NCBI GenBank assembly: GCA_016783285.1
Contig: JADHWW010000196.1
Location: 1 to 7,343 of the forward strand
Length of the DNA stretch: 7,343 nt
Direction of reading: 5' to 3'
Source of the DNA: Anaerolineae bacterium
Lineage (GTDB): Bacteria > Chloroflexota > Anaerolineae > B4-G1
Of this stretch, positions 6,444 through 7,343 are shown in pieces. A program made the position numbers and the translations under genes. Within the stretch, counting starts at the first letter, position 1. Each line of letters begins with the position of its first letter. Below the pieces are notes generated by a model. It ran no database searches. It was not told the DNA's origin and saw only the letters and a program-made list of their open reading frames with translations.

Positions 6444-6559
6444 CTACCCAGCCCGGCGACTGAAAGTCGCGGCAACGTCTGCGAAACCCGCCTTCGCGGG
6501 TTAAGATCAGTCGGCGGAGGCCGACTTTGCGTCTGTTGGTGCAGTTTCAACTGCTGTCG
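6444..6559. repeat. Tandem repeat unit 4 (116 bp)
   Basis: It opens with CTACCCAG, and the loop of palindrome C is GGAG instead of GAAG; the stems are unchanged. Only the first two bases of a fifth unit (CT, 6560-6561) follow before unique sequence. Confidence 0.95.
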
Positions 6560-6576
6560 CTGGATGCCGGAAAGAT

Positions 6577-7343
6577 ATGCCCACACTAGAAAATCTCACC
6601 CAGGCCGATTTTGACGGCTTACTAAACTCGAAGAGCCTGCGCAAGGCCCGCGGCTGCGTCAACCGGGTGCGGAACCCGGTCCGCGCCGGGCATACCCTCA
6701 CCGCCCAGGTGCGCGGCACGCGACTGTACGAGGTGGAAATTGACGTGGAGCCGGGCGGCATCAGCGCTGTCTGTGACTGCCCTTACAATTTGGGCGGCTA
6801 TTGCAAGCACATTGGCGCGGTTCTGCTCAAGTGGATTAAATCGCCCCACGATTTCGTCGTCGAGGACGCGCCAGCAACTGCCCCGGTCAGATACCCCATT
6901 GAGGTCACGCCTGTCGGGCCGCCGCCCACGCGCCGGCCTGAGCAACTTCCCTCCTGGCTGGCGAACACCTTTGCTGAGCGCCAACGCGCCGACGGCGAGC
7001 AATTGAACCAGTGGCTGCACCAGGTCAAACTGCAAGACCTGCGCCGGATGGCCAAACAGCGGGGTTGGAAGGTCAAGGGCACCAGGAAAGCGAACGTGGT
7101 CCGGCAGATTTCCGAACGTATCGTCGAGCCTGGCGACGTTCTCGCGGCGACGCTCAACCTGGATGAGGAACACCGGCGCGTGCTGCGCGCGCTGGTTTTG
7201 CTAGGTGAGAATGATAAAACCCGGCCGGAAGAATTGGAAAGGGTAGCAGGCGCGTGGGGCGACCTCGAGAGTTACAAGAACGCCGCCACCTACTCGCGTC
7301 ACCTGTTTGAAAAGGGACTGGTTCTGTCGGGCGACATATTCGG
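6577..7343 (+). CDS. SWIM zinc-finger protein with SAP-like domain (3' partial)
   Basis: The frame is open from ATG 6577 to the window end: 255 codons, no stop. The N-terminal 60 residues precede a SWIM zinc finger, CDC (Cys66, Cys68) then CKH (Cys76, His78), which fits the CxC...CxH pattern that binds DNA or protein partners. A proline-rich linker follows (about 98-125). Residues about 152-180 (LQDLRRMAKQRGWKVKGTRK...) resemble a SAP/Rho-N-like helical DNA-binding motif. From about 195 on (LDEEHRRVLRALVLLG) there is helical, possibly winged-helix sequence. Some bacteria carry a second XPB/Ssl2-like protein beside xpb; this could be such a protein with the relevant domain beyond the edge, but that is inference. 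The ribosome site is weak: GGAAAG at 6569-6574 is very close to the ATG. An ATG at 6564 is in another frame and stops after 16 codons. The tandem array ends 17 bp upstream, so expression may depend on read-through from xpb. Confidence 0.82.
   Translation, partial: MPTLENLTQADFDGLLNSKSLRKARGCVNRVRNPVRAGHTLTAQVRGTRLYEVEIDVEPGGISAVCDCPYNLGGYCKHIGAVLLKWIKSPHDFVVEDAPATAPVRYPIEVTPVGPPPTRRPEQLPSWLANTFAERQRADGEQLNQWLHQVKLQDLRRMAKQRGWKVKGTRKANVVRQISERIVEPGDVLAATLNLDEEHRRVLRALVLLGENDKTRPEELERVAGAWGDLESYKNAATYSRHLFEKGLVLSGDIF

Larger units (their letters stand above)
6097..6559. repeat. Four tandem copies of a 116-bp palindrome-rich unit
   Basis: Units start at 6097, 6213, 6329 and 6444; spacings are 116, 116 and 115 bp, and the fourth unit is 116 bp long. 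Copies differ at only a handful of bases. Each unit has four perfect palindromes. In unit 1, A is GCGACT GAA AGTCGC (6109-6123). B is AACCCGC CTTC GCGGGTT (6138-6155). C is AGTCGGC GAAG GCCGACT (6162-6179). D is GCAGTT TC AACTGC (6194-6207). A and C carry the GAA loop on the + strand, B and D on the - strand, an alternation reminiscent of REP/BIME elements. The period is not a multiple of 3, so the array cannot encode a repeated peptide. There are no unique spacers, so it is not a CRISPR array. It begins on the base after the xpb stop codon. Confidence 0.95.

Noticed and set aside
6097..6559. CRISPR array
   Set aside because: Copies are directly adjacent with no unique spacers, the unit is far too long for a CRISPR repeat, and no cas gene is in the window.
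6180..6614. Short + strand frames running through the tandem array (repeated LLVQFQLLSL-like peptides)
   Set aside because: The 116-bp period is not divisible by 3, so the frame shifts in every unit. Sequence conservation follows the palindromes, not codons.

Overview
This 7,343-bp window is GC-rich and gene-dense, and every supported gene lies on the + strand. The gene set, a bacterial XPB-type helicase beside a SWIM-domain gene, an AAA ATPase fused to a nuclease, and multi-hairpin intergenic repeats, suggests a member of the Chloroflexota (Anaerolineae-like) or a similar environmental bacterium. That placement is inferred from style and gene content; no rRNA or other phylogenetic marker is present.

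Region 1 (1-2205) is a compact housekeeping operon. It holds the last 35 codons of a probable dihydroorotase (pyrC), then pgeF (YfiH/YlmD, peptidoglycan editing factor), yggS (PLP homeostasis protein, YlmE), yggT (two-helix membrane protein, YlmG) and yggU (DUF167). pgeF/yggS and yggS/yggT overlap by ATGA. The order combines the ylmD-ylmE-ylmG part of the Gram-positive division cluster with the yggS-yggT-yggU order of enterobacteria. sepF (ylmF) is absent from its usual place between ylmE and ylmG.

Region 2 (2206-4154) starts with 368 bp of non-coding DNA that ends in a near-consensus sigma70 promoter (TTGACG, 17 bp, TATAAT) and a 5'-leader hairpin. These drive one gene, a 526-residue protein with an N-terminal P-loop ATPase and a C-terminal PD-(D/E)XK nuclease fold. 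Its biological role is unknown.

Region 3 (4155-7343) holds a second promoter with an extended -10, a two-hairpin element in the leader, and a complete XPB/ERCC3-type superfamily 2 helicase of 588 residues. A 463-bp array of four 116-bp tandem repeats follows, and then the first 255 codons of a SWIM zinc-finger/SAP-like protein that runs off the window. The helicase and SWIM protein are probably partners in DNA repair or another DNA transaction.

The least explained object is the repeat array. It starts on the base after the helicase stop codon and ends 17 bp before the next start codon. Each unit contains four perfect short palindromes whose GAA-type loops alternate between strands. The whole unit is also an imperfect inverted repeat, because loop 1 complements loop 4 and loop 2 complements loop 3. 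A solitary hairpin with the same stem as palindrome 3 sits in the helicase leader, so related hairpins flank the gene on both sides.
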